The position numbers were made by a program, and so were the translations under genes. Positions 43,601-52,931 of a stretch of DNA of 64,000 nt are shown piece by piece (position 1 is the stretch's first letter; every line of letters begins with the position of its first letter). The stretch is from Olegusella massiliensis (lineage in GTDB: Bacteria; Actinomycetota; Coriobacteriia; Coriobacteriales; Atopobiaceae), in the NCBI RefSeq assembly GCF_900078545.1, contig NZ_FLLS01000002.1, positions 1,683,404-1,747,403 on the forward strand, read 5' to 3'. The notes below the pieces were generated by a model that was given only the letters and a program-made list of their open reading frames with translations, was not told the DNA's origin and did not search any database.

Positions 43601-44680
43601 TTAATCCCCACCTGCCAATTCAAAACTCACAGTGACCCTACCTTTTCCTGCATTTATTCGAGGTGCAGAAGCCAGCTCTAGATAGTAGCGTTGTGCCAAA
43701 AAAGCAAAATCGCGTTCCATGAGACGAGAAAATTCTTCAGCATCTTGCGGAGTAATACGTAATCCGCGTTGATCCTTTTTAAGGTCTATCTGTTTGTTGG
43801 TGGTAGAGGCAAAACGAGAATGACTGAGGCGGGCATAGACGCTACGAAGTGGTTTGATAGCACCAGAAAGTATGCGATGAGCGGTACGCTCAGAAATATT
43901 CAGCCCAAGCTCAGCTGCCACCCTTGCAAGTTCGCTTGCATCCGCTGCCTCATGGATACGTTCAAGTAGCTGGAGTTCATCGAGGCTCTCAAGGAATAAG
44001 AGCTTGGTAGCCTCTAGCTGGGGGCGAGCTTTTTTGCGGGCAGTGGCAACAATGTCTGCAGCAGAACCAAGAAATACTTCGCAGACTCCCCTCTCTTCGA
44101 GGGCAAATTCCGCACAGGCACGAATGATATTGTGGGGCCCGCGTAGTATGGTTTGTTCATCCTCATCGCTGTCCATGACAGGCCATGTTGACTGATCTGC
44201 TTTTTCAGCAATTTTATTGATATTAGATACAACCTGTATCGAGCTTCCCTTGCCAGGAGCAGAACAAATGACACGGGCTGAATCCGCATTGGTACGTACT
44301 GAATACAAAGCCATACCACGACCATGGACGCCCCAGCGATCCATATGCATCGTTTCGAGCTTCGAAGTAACACGAGCATCAAAAATGCGCTCTTGTAGCT
44401 CAAAAGGAATACCTGTGCCATCGTCCAATATGGTAATAGTGCGTCGATCACCTTCGCGAGATGTGGCAACATAAATATGATTTGCTCCCGCATCGCGTGC
44501 ATTGCGCAAAAGTTCCACTATGACATCCTCAACATTGCGAATGTCATGCGCAGCCTGTCTACGCTCTGCTTCATCAACGCGAAGACGAACAAAGCCTTGG
44601 CCAAGACTTTCTTCGACTCTCAGACCTTTACCTGCGACCTGAGCTACAAATTCTGCAAGATCAGAGGAACTCTCTACCAT
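43601..44680 (-). CDS. GHKL-type ATPase of unknown function between rny and spoVS
   Basis: This 359-aa protein has the ATP-binding fold of Hsp90, gyrase, MutL and histidine kinases. The N box is EDVIVELLRNARDAGANH, the G1 box TILDDGTGIP, and the G2 box WGVHGRGMALYS, all close to MutL/Hsp90 forms. The G3-type motif, a transducer domain and a kinase His box are not recognised. The C-terminal ~170 residues are helical and end in KGRVTVSFELAGGD. It is therefore not a histidine kinase. It starts 10 bases downstream of rny, so the two are probably co-transcribed. Function unknown. Confidence 0.75.
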   Translation of the reverse strand: MVESSSDLAEFVAQVAGKGLRVEESLGQGFVRLRVDEAERRQAAHDIRNVEDVIVELLRNARDAGANHIYVATSREGDRRTITILDDGTGIPFELQERIFDARVTSKLETMHMDRWGVHGRGMALYSVRTNADSARVICSAPGKGSSIQVVSNINKIAEKADQSTWPVMDSDEDEQTILRGPHNIIRACAEFALEERGVCEVFLGSAADIVATARKKARPQLEATKLLFLESLDELQLLERIHEAADASELARVAAELGLNISERTAHRILSGAIKPLRSVYARLSHSRFASTTNKQIDLKKDQRGLRITPQDAEEFSRLMERDFAFLAQRYYLELASAPRINAGKGRVTVSFELAGGD

Positions 44681-44690
44681 AAAGGAAGGC

Positions 44691-46250
44691 CTACTTGGCT
44701 ACGTCTACTGCGCGAGACTCACGAATAACAACCACTCTAACCTGTCCGGGATATTCCATCTCATTTTCAATTTGCTGGGCAATATCGTGAGCGAGGACCA
44801 CCGACTCGACATCGCTAATCTTTTCGGGCTTGACCATAACATGCAACTCACGACCAGCCTGCATGGCATACGTACGCTCAACGCCTTCATGGGAGTTGGA
44901 AATTTCTTCAAGACGCTCGAGACGCTTGATGTAGCTTTCAGCAGACTCACGACGAGCACCAGGGCGAGCAGCAGAAATGGCATCTGCAGCTTGCACCAAG
45001 ACGTCCAAGACCGTCTGAGGTTCCACATCGGCATGATGAGCTTCAATGGCGTGAACAATATCAGCACGCTCACCATAACGCCGGCAAAGATCAGCGCCAA
45101 TAACAGCGTGAGGACCTTCCACCTCGTGGTCAATAGCCTTACCAATATCATGGAGCAAGCCAGCGCGCTTGGCAGGGGTCGGATCCATACCGAGCTCATT
45201 TGCCATAATGCCACAGAGAGATGCCACCTGCACAGAGTGCATGAGTACATTCTGCCCAAAAGAAGTGCGGTATTTGAGAGCACCTAAAACTTTAATGATC
45301 TCAGGGTGCAGATCATGAATGCCGGTATCAAATGCAGCAGTTTCTCCTGCCTCTTGGACACGCTCAGAAACAAGCTTTTCTGCCTTGTTGTACATCTCTT
45401 CAATACGGGCAGGATGGATACGACCATCCGCAATAAGATTTTCAAGAGCAACACGTGCAGTCTCACGTCGTACGGGATTAAAACTCGAAAGCACCACTGT
45501 CTCGGGCGTATCATCGATAACTAATGAGACACCAGAAATCTGCTCAAAAGCACGGATGTTGCGACCTTCGCGGCCAATAATACGGCCTTTAAGGTCGTCG
45601 GAGGGGATATGAACACTGGTAACGGTAATCTCACCGGCTTGGTCAGCTGCGCAACGCTGAATTGCCGTAGTAACAATCTCACGAGCGGTTTTATCGGCCT
45701 GAGCTTTGATGTGCTGTTCAGAATCACGAAGAATTTGAGCTTCTTCACGTACAGTATCTGCACGAACACGGTCGAGTAGTTCCTGACGGGCGTCTTCCCG
45801 CGTCAAAGAAGAAATGCGCTCAAGTTCGCTGCTTTGCTTTTGCACCAAAGCATCGACTTGCCGACTACGACTTTCTATCTGACCCTGAAGACTGGCAAGC
45901 TGATGCTCCTTACGATCAAGAGAATCAGAACGTTTATCAAGCAGCTCTTCACGCTGAAGTACGCGCTGCTCCATCTGGTTAATTTCACCTTTGCGCTGCT
46001 TTTCCTCAACATCATACTTTTGACGGAGTTGAAGAATTTCTTCGCGAGTTTCTACTTGAGCTGCACGTTTAGCATTTTCTGCATCACGAACAGCATCTTC
46101 GGCAATACGCCGAGCCTCAGTCTCAGCTTCACGAATACGTAGCTCAGCCGCTTTAGCTTTAGAATTGGCAGAATTATTAATGACTACATAGGCAATTCCT
46201 ATGCCTAAAAGTAGGCATACAAAACCTACTGCAAAAAATAATGGACTCAT
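44691..46250 (-). CDS. rny: Ribonuclease Y
   Basis: This 519-aa membrane-bound endoribonuclease initiates mRNA decay. One N-terminal membrane helix ([19 protein letters not shown]) is followed by a long coiled coil (about 30-205). The KH domain has [25 protein letters not shown] and the HD domain has [10 protein letters not shown]. Length is standard. AGGAG precedes the ATG, and a good promoter lies about 175 bases upstream. Together with RNase J and PNPase in the window, the main RNA-decay enzymes are encoded close together. Confidence 0.96.
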   Translation of the reverse strand: MSPLFFAVGFVCLLLGIGIAYVVINNSANSKAKAAELRIREAETEARRIAEDAVRDAENAKRAAQVETREEILQLRQKYDVEEKQRKGEINQMEQRVLQREELLDKRSDSLDRKEHQLASLQGQIESRSRQVDALVQKQSSELERISSLTREDARQELLDRVRADTVREEAQILRDSEQHIKAQADKTAREIVTTAIQRCAADQAGEITVTSVHIPSDDLKGRIIGREGRNIRAFEQISGVSLVIDDTPETVVLSSFNPVRRETARVALENLIADGRIHPARIEEMYNKAEKLVSERVQEAGETAAFDTGIHDLHPEIIKVLGALKYRTSFGQNVLMHSVQVASLCGIMANELGMDPTPAKRAGLLHDIGKAIDHEVEGPHAVIGADLCRRYGERADIVHAIEAHHADVEPQTVLDVLVQAADAISAARPGARRESAESYIKRLERLEEISNSHEGVERTYAMQAGRELHVMVKPEKISDVESVVLAHDIAQQIENEMEYPGQVRVVVIRESRAVDVAK

Positions 46251-46425
46251 ACTTACTCCTCAGGTGGTAAAGCATAATATTCAAAAAAATAAGGGACCTT
46301 CATAGGTTCATGAAAAGACCCGCCACCTGACGACGCTCAGTCCCGCAATGAAAAGACATCAATAACAAATAAAACTATTCAATGTCGCATCAAGAACGCG
46401 ACGAGATCACTCTGGTGACCCTTCA

Positions 46426-46454
46426 ACTTTATGCGCTAGCAGACAAACTGTCAA
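46426..46454 (-). promoter_or_regulatory. Probable rny promoter
   Basis: On the minus strand TTGACA (46454-46449) and TAAAGT (46431-46426) are 17 bases apart. This predicts a 5' leader of about 170 bases before rny, which contains GGTGG...CCACC and other dyads. Such a long leader could serve autoregulation, which is inference. Confidence 0.65.
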
Positions 46455-46509
46455 ATTAACGCTTGTAAAATATTTAGATAAAAAGGTGGCATAGGTGCAG
46501 ATAAACCGC

Positions 46510-47184
46510 CTATTGTTCCTTTTCAGCTGCTTCTTTAAGAACTCGCTTAACGGCAGGAATTGCATCGCTCATGGCAAACCCCCTGCTCATAAGAAAACGT
46601 ACGAGCTTTTGAAAATCATTTTTGCCACATAAGCTACGTGTACTCGCAAGTTCATAGGCGCGTTCAGTCTGGTTTTCTAAATCGATAAACTCTTCGGGCC
46701 ATCCCTCTATTTCATTGAGATTAATACCTTTTAAAGCAAGCTCTTTTTCGATACGTTTAGGACCCCAGCCAACATTAATCTTTGAGCGGATATATAGGGC
46801 AGCATAGCGCTGATCGTCGAGCGCTCTCCCCTTTTTGGCATGTTCTATCAGCTCTTCGATAGTCTGCCGAGCATAGCCATCTTCTTGTAATTTGCGACTT
46901 GCTTCCATACATGAATAATCACGTCGATTAAGCAGGTTTGCTAATCTCTGTGTTGCGCAACGCTGAGCGATTTCACCTAGCTGATAAAAAAGCTCCGCAC
47001 GAGAAGTAGGATAAATCTCATCACAATCTAATGACTTTTTGAGTGAGCGGGCTACCGCAACAGGTACCAGTATTTTTTCTTCACCCGAAGAGTCTTCGAT
47101 GTAAAAAACGCTACCCCTTTTTCGACCGAATGAGGGGTAGTGATTTTTATCTGGAAGCTCAACTCGTATTTCAAAATCTGACAT
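46510..47184 (-). CDS. recX: Regulatory protein RecX
   Basis: This 224-aa protein binds RecA filaments and limits their activity. The RecX three-helix repeats are visible (LNRRDYSCMEASRKLQEDGY, RALDDQRYAALYIRSKINVGWGPKRIEKELALKGI, and a final repeat KLVRFLMSRGF). An extra 70-residue N-terminus makes it longer than the ~150-aa E. coli protein, as in Firmicutes and many Actinobacteria. I chose the ATG at 47184, 7 bases after the recA stop; a TTG at 47211 inside recA is the alternative. The recA-recX order supports the call. Confidence 0.88.
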   Translation of the reverse strand: MSDFEIRVELPDKNHYPSFGRKRGSVFYIEDSSGEEKILVPVAVARSLKKSLDCDEIYPTSRAELFYQLGEIAQRCATQRLANLLNRRDYSCMEASRKLQEDGYARQTIEELIEHAKKGRALDDQRYAALYIRSKINVGWGPKRIEKELALKGINLNEIEGWPEEFIDLENQTERAYELASTRSLCGKNDFQKLVRFLMSRGFAMSDAIPAVKRVLKEAAEKEQ

Positions 47185-47191
47185 ACAAAAA

Positions 47192-48301
47192 CTACTTTGT
47201 AGAATCGTCAATGTCAGGAGAAAGATCTTCGGGCATAGTGGGCATCCCTACACGCTCGTCACCCAAAATAAGACCACACGCAATACGCACCTGATTTTCA
47301 ATCTCATCGCGCAATTCGGGATTGCTAGCCAAGAATTCTTTGGCAGCCTCATGGCCTTGTCCAAGACGTTCTTCGCCGTAGGTATACCAAGAGCCGGACT
47401 TGTTGACAATCTTATAGTCAACACCCATATCAAGGACGGAGCCTTCCTTGGAAATGCCCGTGCCATACATAATGTCAAATTCTGCTTGACGGAAAGGAGG
47501 CGCAACTTTGTTTTTTACTACCTTGACGCGCACGCGATTGCCAATGATATCACCATCTTTTTTGATGGAGTCCACACGGCGAATATCCATGCGCACCGAA
47601 GAGAAGAACTTGAGAGCACGCCCGCCAGGAGTAGTCTCTGGGTTACCAAACATCACACCAATTTTTTCCCGAAGTTGATTGATAAAGATGCAGGTAGTCT
47701 GAGACTTAGACAGAGAGCCTGCAAGCTTACGTAAGGCTTGACTCATCAAGCGTGCCTGCAGACCAACCGTAGTGTCGCCAATCTCACCTTCAATCTCTGC
47801 TTTAGGTACAAGAGCAGCAACGGAGTCAACAACAACCACATCAATTGCACCAGAACGTACAAGCATGTCGCAAATCTCAAGCGCCTGCTCACCTGTATCA
47901 GGCTGAGAAATGAGTACTTCATCAATGTCAACGCCGAGACGCGCTGCATAGCCTGGGTCCAATGCATGCTCCGCATCGATGAAAGCCACCACGCCACCCA
48001 TCGCCTGGGCTTCAGCCAAAATTTGCAAGGAAAGAGTGGTTTTACCAGAAGATTCAGGGCCATAAATCTCAACTATACGACCACGAGGTACACCGCCAAT
48101 ACCCAATGCAGCATCCAAAGCAAGACTTCCTGTAGGAATAGCCTCTACTTCAAGATCGGGGCCATCATCACCGTAACGCATAATGGCACCATTGCCAAAA
48201 CGCTTCTGAATTTCTGCAGTGGTACTCTCTATCATCTTGTCACGTTCAGTGCCATACGTTTTGCTATGGACCTCACGAGCAGCGGCTTTTGACTTTGCCA
48301 T
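47192..48301 (-). CDS. recA: Recombinase RecA
   Basis: This 369-aa recombinase drives strand exchange and triggers LexA self-cleavage. Walker A is GPESSGKTT, and conserved segments include [84 protein letters not shown] and the C-terminal helical domain with an acidic tail. The N-terminal extension ([21 protein letters not shown]) is somewhat longer than usual. AAGGG lies before the ATG. Its promoter carries a perfect LexA palindrome. Confidence 0.97.
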   Translation of the reverse strand: MAKSKAAAREVHSKTYGTERDKMIESTTAEIQKRFGNGAIMRYGDDGPDLEVEAIPTGSLALDAALGIGGVPRGRIVEIYGPESSGKTTLSLQILAEAQAMGGVVAFIDAEHALDPGYAARLGVDIDEVLISQPDTGEQALEICDMLVRSGAIDVVVVDSVAALVPKAEIEGEIGDTTVGLQARLMSQALRKLAGSLSKSQTTCIFINQLREKIGVMFGNPETTPGGRALKFFSSVRMDIRRVDSIKKDGDIIGNRVRVKVVKNKVAPPFRQAEFDIMYGTGISKEGSVLDMGVDYKIVNKSGSWYTYGEERLGQGHEAAKEFLASNPELRDEIENQVRIACGLILGDERVGMPTMPEDLSPDIDDSTK

Positions 48302-48333
48302 GCCAACCCTTCCCTTTTATTTTGACCATATGC

Positions 48334-48362
48334 AGTCTAAACGAACAACCGTTCGGTGTCAA
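48334..48362 (-). promoter_or_regulatory. recA promoter with LexA box between -35 and -10
   Basis: On the minus strand TTGACA (48362-48357) and TAGACT (48339-48334) are 17 bases apart. Their spacer holds CGAACGGTTGTTCG (48355-48342), a palindrome with perfect CGAAC/GTTCG arms. LexA bound there would block RNA polymerase directly. The remaining bases up to 48558 show no gene. Confidence 0.88.
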
Positions 48363-48558
48363 CGCACACCCCAAGTCTACCTGAGCTTGCAAATACAAAA
48401 GAGAACAGTTAAAAGCAAGTATTTGGCAAGTCTGCAACTTTCAGACTGCCATTATCACTAGCAGCAATTTGGACAAAGCTGCCAGAGTTTTTCTCATCTG
48501 TTTATGGGGAAATCTATCAAGTAAACAAAAACCTTTTCAAATAGATAGGCATTTTCGT

Positions 48559-49071
48559 TTAGAACTCATGAACTGCTTCTAAAAGAAGTTGGAGCGCTTG
48601 AAGGACTGCTTGCTTGCGCACCATCATACGACCACCATCAAAGTGGCAACAAAGGCTACGCACCATTTGGGAAGAACTCAGACCAAACCAAACGGTTCCA
48701 ACAGGTTTGCCGGGCTGTGCACCACCAGGGCCTGCTATGCCTGTTACTGAAACAGCCACATCGCAGGAAAGAGCTTTAACTGCTCCATTTGCCATTTGTT
48801 GGGCGCACTCTGCAGATACGGCACCCAATTCTGGTGTCGCAAAAATATCTTTTGAGACACCAAGTATGGCTTGTTTGACTGTGATGGCATAGCTCACAAT
48901 GCCTCCCTTAAGTATCACAGAGGCCCCAGGGATATCGGCAATGCTTGCAACAACAAGGCCTGCTGTACAAGATTCAGCAGTGCCAAGCTGTAAACCTTTT
49001 GCCGTCGCATCATGAACAAGTTGAGAAGCAGCCTGTGTGATAGCTTGTTGTAGCTCCTCGTCCTTAGACAT
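48559..49071 (-). CDS. CinA C-terminal-type nicotinamide-nucleotide amidase
   Basis: This 170-aa protein consists of the CinA C-terminal (PncC) domain alone: LGTAESCTAGLVVASIADIPGAS, GGIVSYAITVK and VSVTGIAGPGGAQPGKPVGTVWFGL, with the conserved Ser/Cys/Lys region. PncC deamidates nicotinamide mononucleotide in NAD recycling. The N-terminal molybdopterin-binding half of full CinA is missing, as in many bacteria. It starts 3 bases after pgsA, in the classical pgsA-cinA-recA order. Confidence 0.9.
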   Translation of the reverse strand: MSKDEELQQAITQAASQLVHDATAKGLQLGTAESCTAGLVVASIADIPGASVILKGGIVSYAITVKQAILGVSKDIFATPELGAVSAECAQQMANGAVKALSCDVAVSVTGIAGPGGAQPGKPVGTVWFGLSSSQMVRSLCCHFDGGRMMVRKQAVLQALQLLLEAVHEF

Positions 49072-49074
49072 TAT

Positions 49075-49899
49075 TTACTCCTCATCAAGCAAATAACGCC
49101 AACCTTTGATGAAGTAGTCAATGCCAGACCAAGCGGTAAGTAAAACAGCAGCAAACATAACAATTTGGAAGAATCCCATAAGCGCATTGAATATGATGCC
49201 TGCAGATAGTGCGCGTACAACGAGCAAACCAGAAATTGCAATCATAGTGATAGCGGTTTTCCATTTTCCAAGCTCGCTAGCAGCAATAACAACACCTTTG
49301 GATGCAATAACCATACGCAAACCAGATACCAAAAATTCTCGAGCAATGATAACAAGGAGTACCCAGCTATTGACCATATGCTGTTCAAGCAGGAAGGAGA
49401 GCGCTACCAATACCACGAGTTTATCTGCAATTGGGTCAAGGAATTTACCAAAAGTGGTAATTTCTCCTTTGCTGCGCGCAAGATAGCCATCAAGTTTATC
49501 CGTAAGGGAAATTGCTATATAAAAAAGCGCTACGAGGAATGCGGCAAAGGAAAATGTAGCACCGTCCGAGGCAGGCACAGCCTCTGCAACAAAGAGCCAT
49601 ACAGGAATAAACAAAACACGAATACAGGTAACAATGTTTGCAGCAGTCCAAATAGAGCTGCTACGTAAACCCGTCTTGGTATGGGAATCTTTGGTAGCGT
49701 TCATCTTAGACTTGGCAGCGGACGTGGCACGACGCTTGCTTGCAGGCCTGCGATTAGCAGGCTTGCGGGGATGATGGGGTCGATCAGAAACCGCCGCAAT
49801 ATCTGATTGAGTATTTTTCTCACGAACAACTGTAGATTTTGGCTCTGGCCTCTTTACCGCCGCTTCTGGATTATGCTCCATTGTTTTTTGTTCATCCAT
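49075..49899 (-). CDS. pgsA: CDP-diacylglycerol-glycerol-3-phosphate 3-phosphatidyltransferase
   Basis: This 274-aa membrane enzyme makes phosphatidylglycerol phosphate, the committed step of acidic phospholipid synthesis. The family motif is complete (TDKLDGYLARSKG, then GKFLDPIADKLVVL), with NIVTCIRVLFIP before it and several membrane helices. About 90 N-terminal residues are basic and disordered-looking (PRKPANRRPASKRRATSAAK), an addition not found in short PgsA proteins. Position between rimO and cinA supports pgsA rather than another alcohol transferase. Confidence 0.92.
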   Translation of the reverse strand: MDEQKTMEHNPEAAVKRPEPKSTVVREKNTQSDIAAVSDRPHHPRKPANRRPASKRRATSAAKSKMNATKDSHTKTGLRSSSIWTAANIVTCIRVLFIPVWLFVAEAVPASDGATFSFAAFLVALFYIAISLTDKLDGYLARSKGEITTFGKFLDPIADKLVVLVALSFLLEQHMVNSWVLLVIIAREFLVSGLRMVIASKGVVIAASELGKWKTAITMIAISGLLVVRALSAGIIFNALMGFFQIVMFAAVLLTAWSGIDYFIKGWRYLLDEE

Positions 49900-49922
49900 T
49901 TTTACTCAGCGCTCCCATCTGA

Positions 49923-51293
49923 CTACTTACAGATAGTTCCATACAGCTCATAACAGACACAATCTACCAGTTCACAGCTAACAATATCACCAACAGAAGC
50001 TTCTCCTTGGGCAATATGTACTGCTCCATCAGAATCTGGTGCCTGAAACCACGTATGACCGATAAGCTCAAGTCCATCGTTGCCTTCTTCAATGCCATCA
50101 ATAATGACATCAACCTGTTCGCCAAGGTGTTTTGCGGTAGCAGCAAAGCCCATTTCGTCAGCTAAATCCTGCAAGCGTTGAGCACGCTCAAGCTTGATGT
50201 CTTCAGGTATTTGGTCAGCCATACGTGCACCACGGGTACCTTCCTCGGGTGAATACGCAAAAACCGACGTATAATCAAAGCCTTCCTCCGCCAAAAAATC
50301 AAGGAGTTCATCGGCTTCTTCGTCTGTCTCACCAGGAAAACCCGCCATTCCTGTCGTGCGCAGTACCATACCTGGAATTTCTCGCCGCAAATGTGCAAAG
50401 AGTTTACTGAGTTGTTCTCTACTTCCAGACCGGCCCATAGATTTGAGTACACGTTCATTACAATGCTGGATAGGAATATCGATATAAGGCAAAATTTCAG
50501 GAGTATCACGAATGGTTGCAATCAGCCCTTCGGTCATTCCTTCAGGTTGCAGGTAAAGTACACGAATCCAACCCTTGTAAGGTCGCATAACTTCAGCGGC
50601 CTGACGCATAAGAGCTGCGAGTGTAGAGGGCTCCTTAAAATCAGAACCCCAGATGCCCGTGTCTTGGCCAATGAGAACAATTTCACGAACACCACCTTTT
50701 GCCAGCTCACTAATTTCAGTCAGAATTTCTGAAGCAGGACGAGAAACATAGCGACCGCGAATAGAGGGAATCGCACAAAAAGCGCAGAAGCGATCACAGC
50801 CATCAGAAATTTTTACATAAGCACTTGCACCCGAAATGGTGCGCAGCATATGTCCCGCAAGCTGAGGGGTCTCGCTATCTTTCATTCCTAGAACATCATG
50901 TACAACGCTAAGAATATTGTCTTCCTCATCAGTGCGCACAAAAGCGGCGACCTCGGGAAGCTCAGCAGGAAGCGCTGCACCATAGCGTGAAGGAACGCAA
51001 CCGCACATGATAAGAGGGCAGTTTCGCACTCCCTGTGAGACTGCCTCCGCCAAATCAAGTGTGGTTTCAACAGACTCAGTAGTCGCTGAGGCCAAAAAAG
51101 AGCAGGTATTAATCAAAGCTACGTCTGCATCGGTACTCTCTTGAGTTTCTGTAAGACCGCCTGCCAAGAGCAGAGAACGCATACGATCACTATCGACTTC
51201 ATTTTTTGCACAGCCGAGCGTAACTATCAAAAACTTTTTTTCTTTTGCATCGTTTTTGGTCAATATTGCTTCGACAGTTTGGACTTTGTCCAC
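49923..51293 (-). CDS. rimO: Ribosomal protein S12 methylthiotransferase RimO
   Basis: This 456-aa radical-SAM enzyme adds a methylthio group to an aspartate of ribosomal protein S12. The N-terminal UPF0004 domain starts LIVTLGCAKNEVDSDRMRSLL. The radical-SAM motif is SDGCDRFCAFCAIPSIRGRYVSR, and the C-terminus is a TRAM domain. The LGCxKNxVDS form separates RimO from MiaB, and both are in this window. A GTG at 51293 is the apparent start; some N-terminal residues (to about 17) are not conserved, so a later start is possible. Confidence 0.93.
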   Translation of the reverse strand: MDKVQTVEAILTKNDAKEKKFLIVTLGCAKNEVDSDRMRSLLLAGGLTETQESTDADVALINTCSFLASATTESVETTLDLAEAVSQGVRNCPLIMCGCVPSRYGAALPAELPEVAAFVRTDEEDNILSVVHDVLGMKDSETPQLAGHMLRTISGASAYVKISDGCDRFCAFCAIPSIRGRYVSRPASEILTEISELAKGGVREIVLIGQDTGIWGSDFKEPSTLAALMRQAAEVMRPYKGWIRVLYLQPEGMTEGLIATIRDTPEILPYIDIPIQHCNERVLKSMGRSGSREQLSKLFAHLRREIPGMVLRTTGMAGFPGETDEEADELLDFLAEEGFDYTSVFAYSPEEGTRGARMADQIPEDIKLERAQRLQDLADEMGFAATAKHLGEQVDVIIDGIEEGNDGLELIGHTWFQAPDSDGAVHIAQGEASVGDIVSCELVDCVCYELYGTICK

Positions 51294-51314
51294 AGTTACA
51301 CCTATCTCAAATCG

Positions 51315-52928
51315 TTATTGTTGGTCAGTATCTGACGTAGATTGTTCCTCGGAACTTATACCGCCTTGGTTGGTAGAATTGCCGTTTTTGCTGGGACTTT
51401 TTTTATCGTTGTCCTTAGTAGCTTTTTCATCATTTGTAGCAGGTCCATCGATAGTAACCGAACCCACACCAGAAGCTTTTTGATCAAAGCTTTGCACCTT
51501 GCCATTACGCGTAACCGTAACAGCCGTAGGATCAGAAACCTCTACCTGCATCGCTTTGGTTACATTGTATGTAGCAGACCAAGGACCCGTAAGAGTGTCT
51601 GCTTCTTTATTTTCACCATCTACCGTTACTTCAACCCAGCTCACACCACCATCTGCAATAGCTACCGTAACCTCAACTTTCGTCTCGCTCTTCTGTGTCT
51701 TTGCTACCTCCGGAACATTGAGCTCAGAACCCGTGTCGGTATTTGACTGATGAGCATCAGTAGTAGATCGATCACTCTCATCAGTTTTTTTAGTCTCGGT
51801 TGTAGAAACAGCAACGGTATTGCTACGGCCATTTGAAGCCATATTTGAAGTACAAGACGTCACTGACGAAATAATGAGCATAAACAAGATAACTGCCAGC
51901 ACCAAAAGAATGATAACAATGAGCTTCATATTGTCAGAAAAAATATTCGATATCATACCAAGCAGACCTTGGGGCTGTTGAGGACGTCTGTTGCGTCTAT
52001 TGGGATTTTGAGAAGAAGTTCTCCGCTGCTGCCTGCGAACATTAGGGCGCTGAGCATCAACAAGAGGCCGTGCACCTGCACGTCCTGCTCCAGCAGATGC
52101 CATCTGATAGGGATTCGCTTGGTCGTCATAACGCAAATCATCGATATAGTCAGTAGGCTCAACCCTACGTCGAGTAACATAATCGCGTTCAGGACGTGGA
52201 AGCGCAGTGGGAGCTGCATGATTTTCTGTCTGAATCGGGACACGAGGACGATAACCTGACCGCTGTCGCTGCGGACGTGCTAACGCAAGCCGATTGTCAT
52301 GACTAGAGTCACCATAGCCATCAACTCGCAGCTGATCTCTGCCACGTGCACGCTGAGCTTGGGCACGCGCTGCACGTCGAGGTTCTGAGGTATCTGGAGG
52401 AAGCATGGTATAGCGCTTTTCTCCGCCTTCCAGACGTCCACGAACATCTTGGGTTTGATTGTCGTAGGAGCTATAGCCGCCACTATTGGATTGTTCATAA
52501 CTGCGAGAATGTACAGAAGAAACGGTCGAAAATCCAGCGAGGTCACCTGCATATCCACCAGAAGTAGGTAACAAGCCACGAGCGCCAGAATTTTCACGCT
52601 CGGTGCGACTTCGACGTGTCTCTACGGGCATGCGCGCACCATCACCCAAGCCACGTCTTCGTGATTGATGATCGCCTCCCGACTGATAATCAGCTAAATC
52701 AGAAGCAAATTGACGTGTTAAACGCTGGGCATCGAGACCAAGGTAGTTTGCGTAAGAGGCAAGCATACCTTGGGCATAGCCACTTTTGGGCATGTCATCC
52801 CAACAACCATCTTCAAAAGCAATAATAACCTGCTCTTTAAGTCGAAGAACACGAGAGGCCTGTGCAGTGCTGATGCCCAGCTCGCGTCTGCGACGATACA
52901 ATATTTCGCTAAAGCGAGGTCTAGCCAT
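51315..52928 (-). CDS. RodZ-like helix-turn-helix membrane protein
   Basis: This 537-aa protein has an N-terminal Cro-like HTH (FSEILYRRRRELGISTAQASRVL, FEDGCWDDMPKSGYAQGMLASYANYLGLD). An Arg/Gln-rich disordered linker (about 80-335), one membrane helix (LIVIILLVLAVILFMLII) and an outer Ser/Thr-rich region follow. The C-terminal DUF4115 beta domain has VSWVEVTVDG and YNVTKAMQVEVSDPTAVTV. This is the RodZ layout, which links the MreB cytoskeleton to wall synthesis. The linker is unusually long and basic. It stands between ftsK and rimO as in other Actinobacteria. Confidence 0.87.
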   Translation of the reverse strand: MARPRFSEILYRRRRELGISTAQASRVLRLKEQVIIAFEDGCWDDMPKSGYAQGMLASYANYLGLDAQRLTRQFASDLADYQSGGDHQSRRRGLGDGARMPVETRRSRTERENSGARGLLPTSGGYAGDLAGFSTVSSVHSRSYEQSNSGGYSSYDNQTQDVRGRLEGGEKRYTMLPPDTSEPRRAARAQAQRARGRDQLRVDGYGDSSHDNRLALARPQRQRSGYRPRVPIQTENHAAPTALPRPERDYVTRRRVEPTDYIDDLRYDDQANPYQMASAGAGRAGARPLVDAQRPNVRRQQRRTSSQNPNRRNRRPQQPQGLLGMISNIFSDNMKLIVIILLVLAVILFMLIISSVTSCTSNMASNGRSNTVAVSTTETKKTDESDRSTTDAHQSNTDTGSELNVPEVAKTQKSETKVEVTVAIADGGVSWVEVTVDGENKEADTLTGPWSATYNVTKAMQVEVSDPTAVTVTRNGKVQSFDQKASGVGSVTIDGPATNDEKATKDNDKKSPSKNGNSTNQGGISSEEQSTSDTDQQ

Positions 52929-52931
52929 CTC

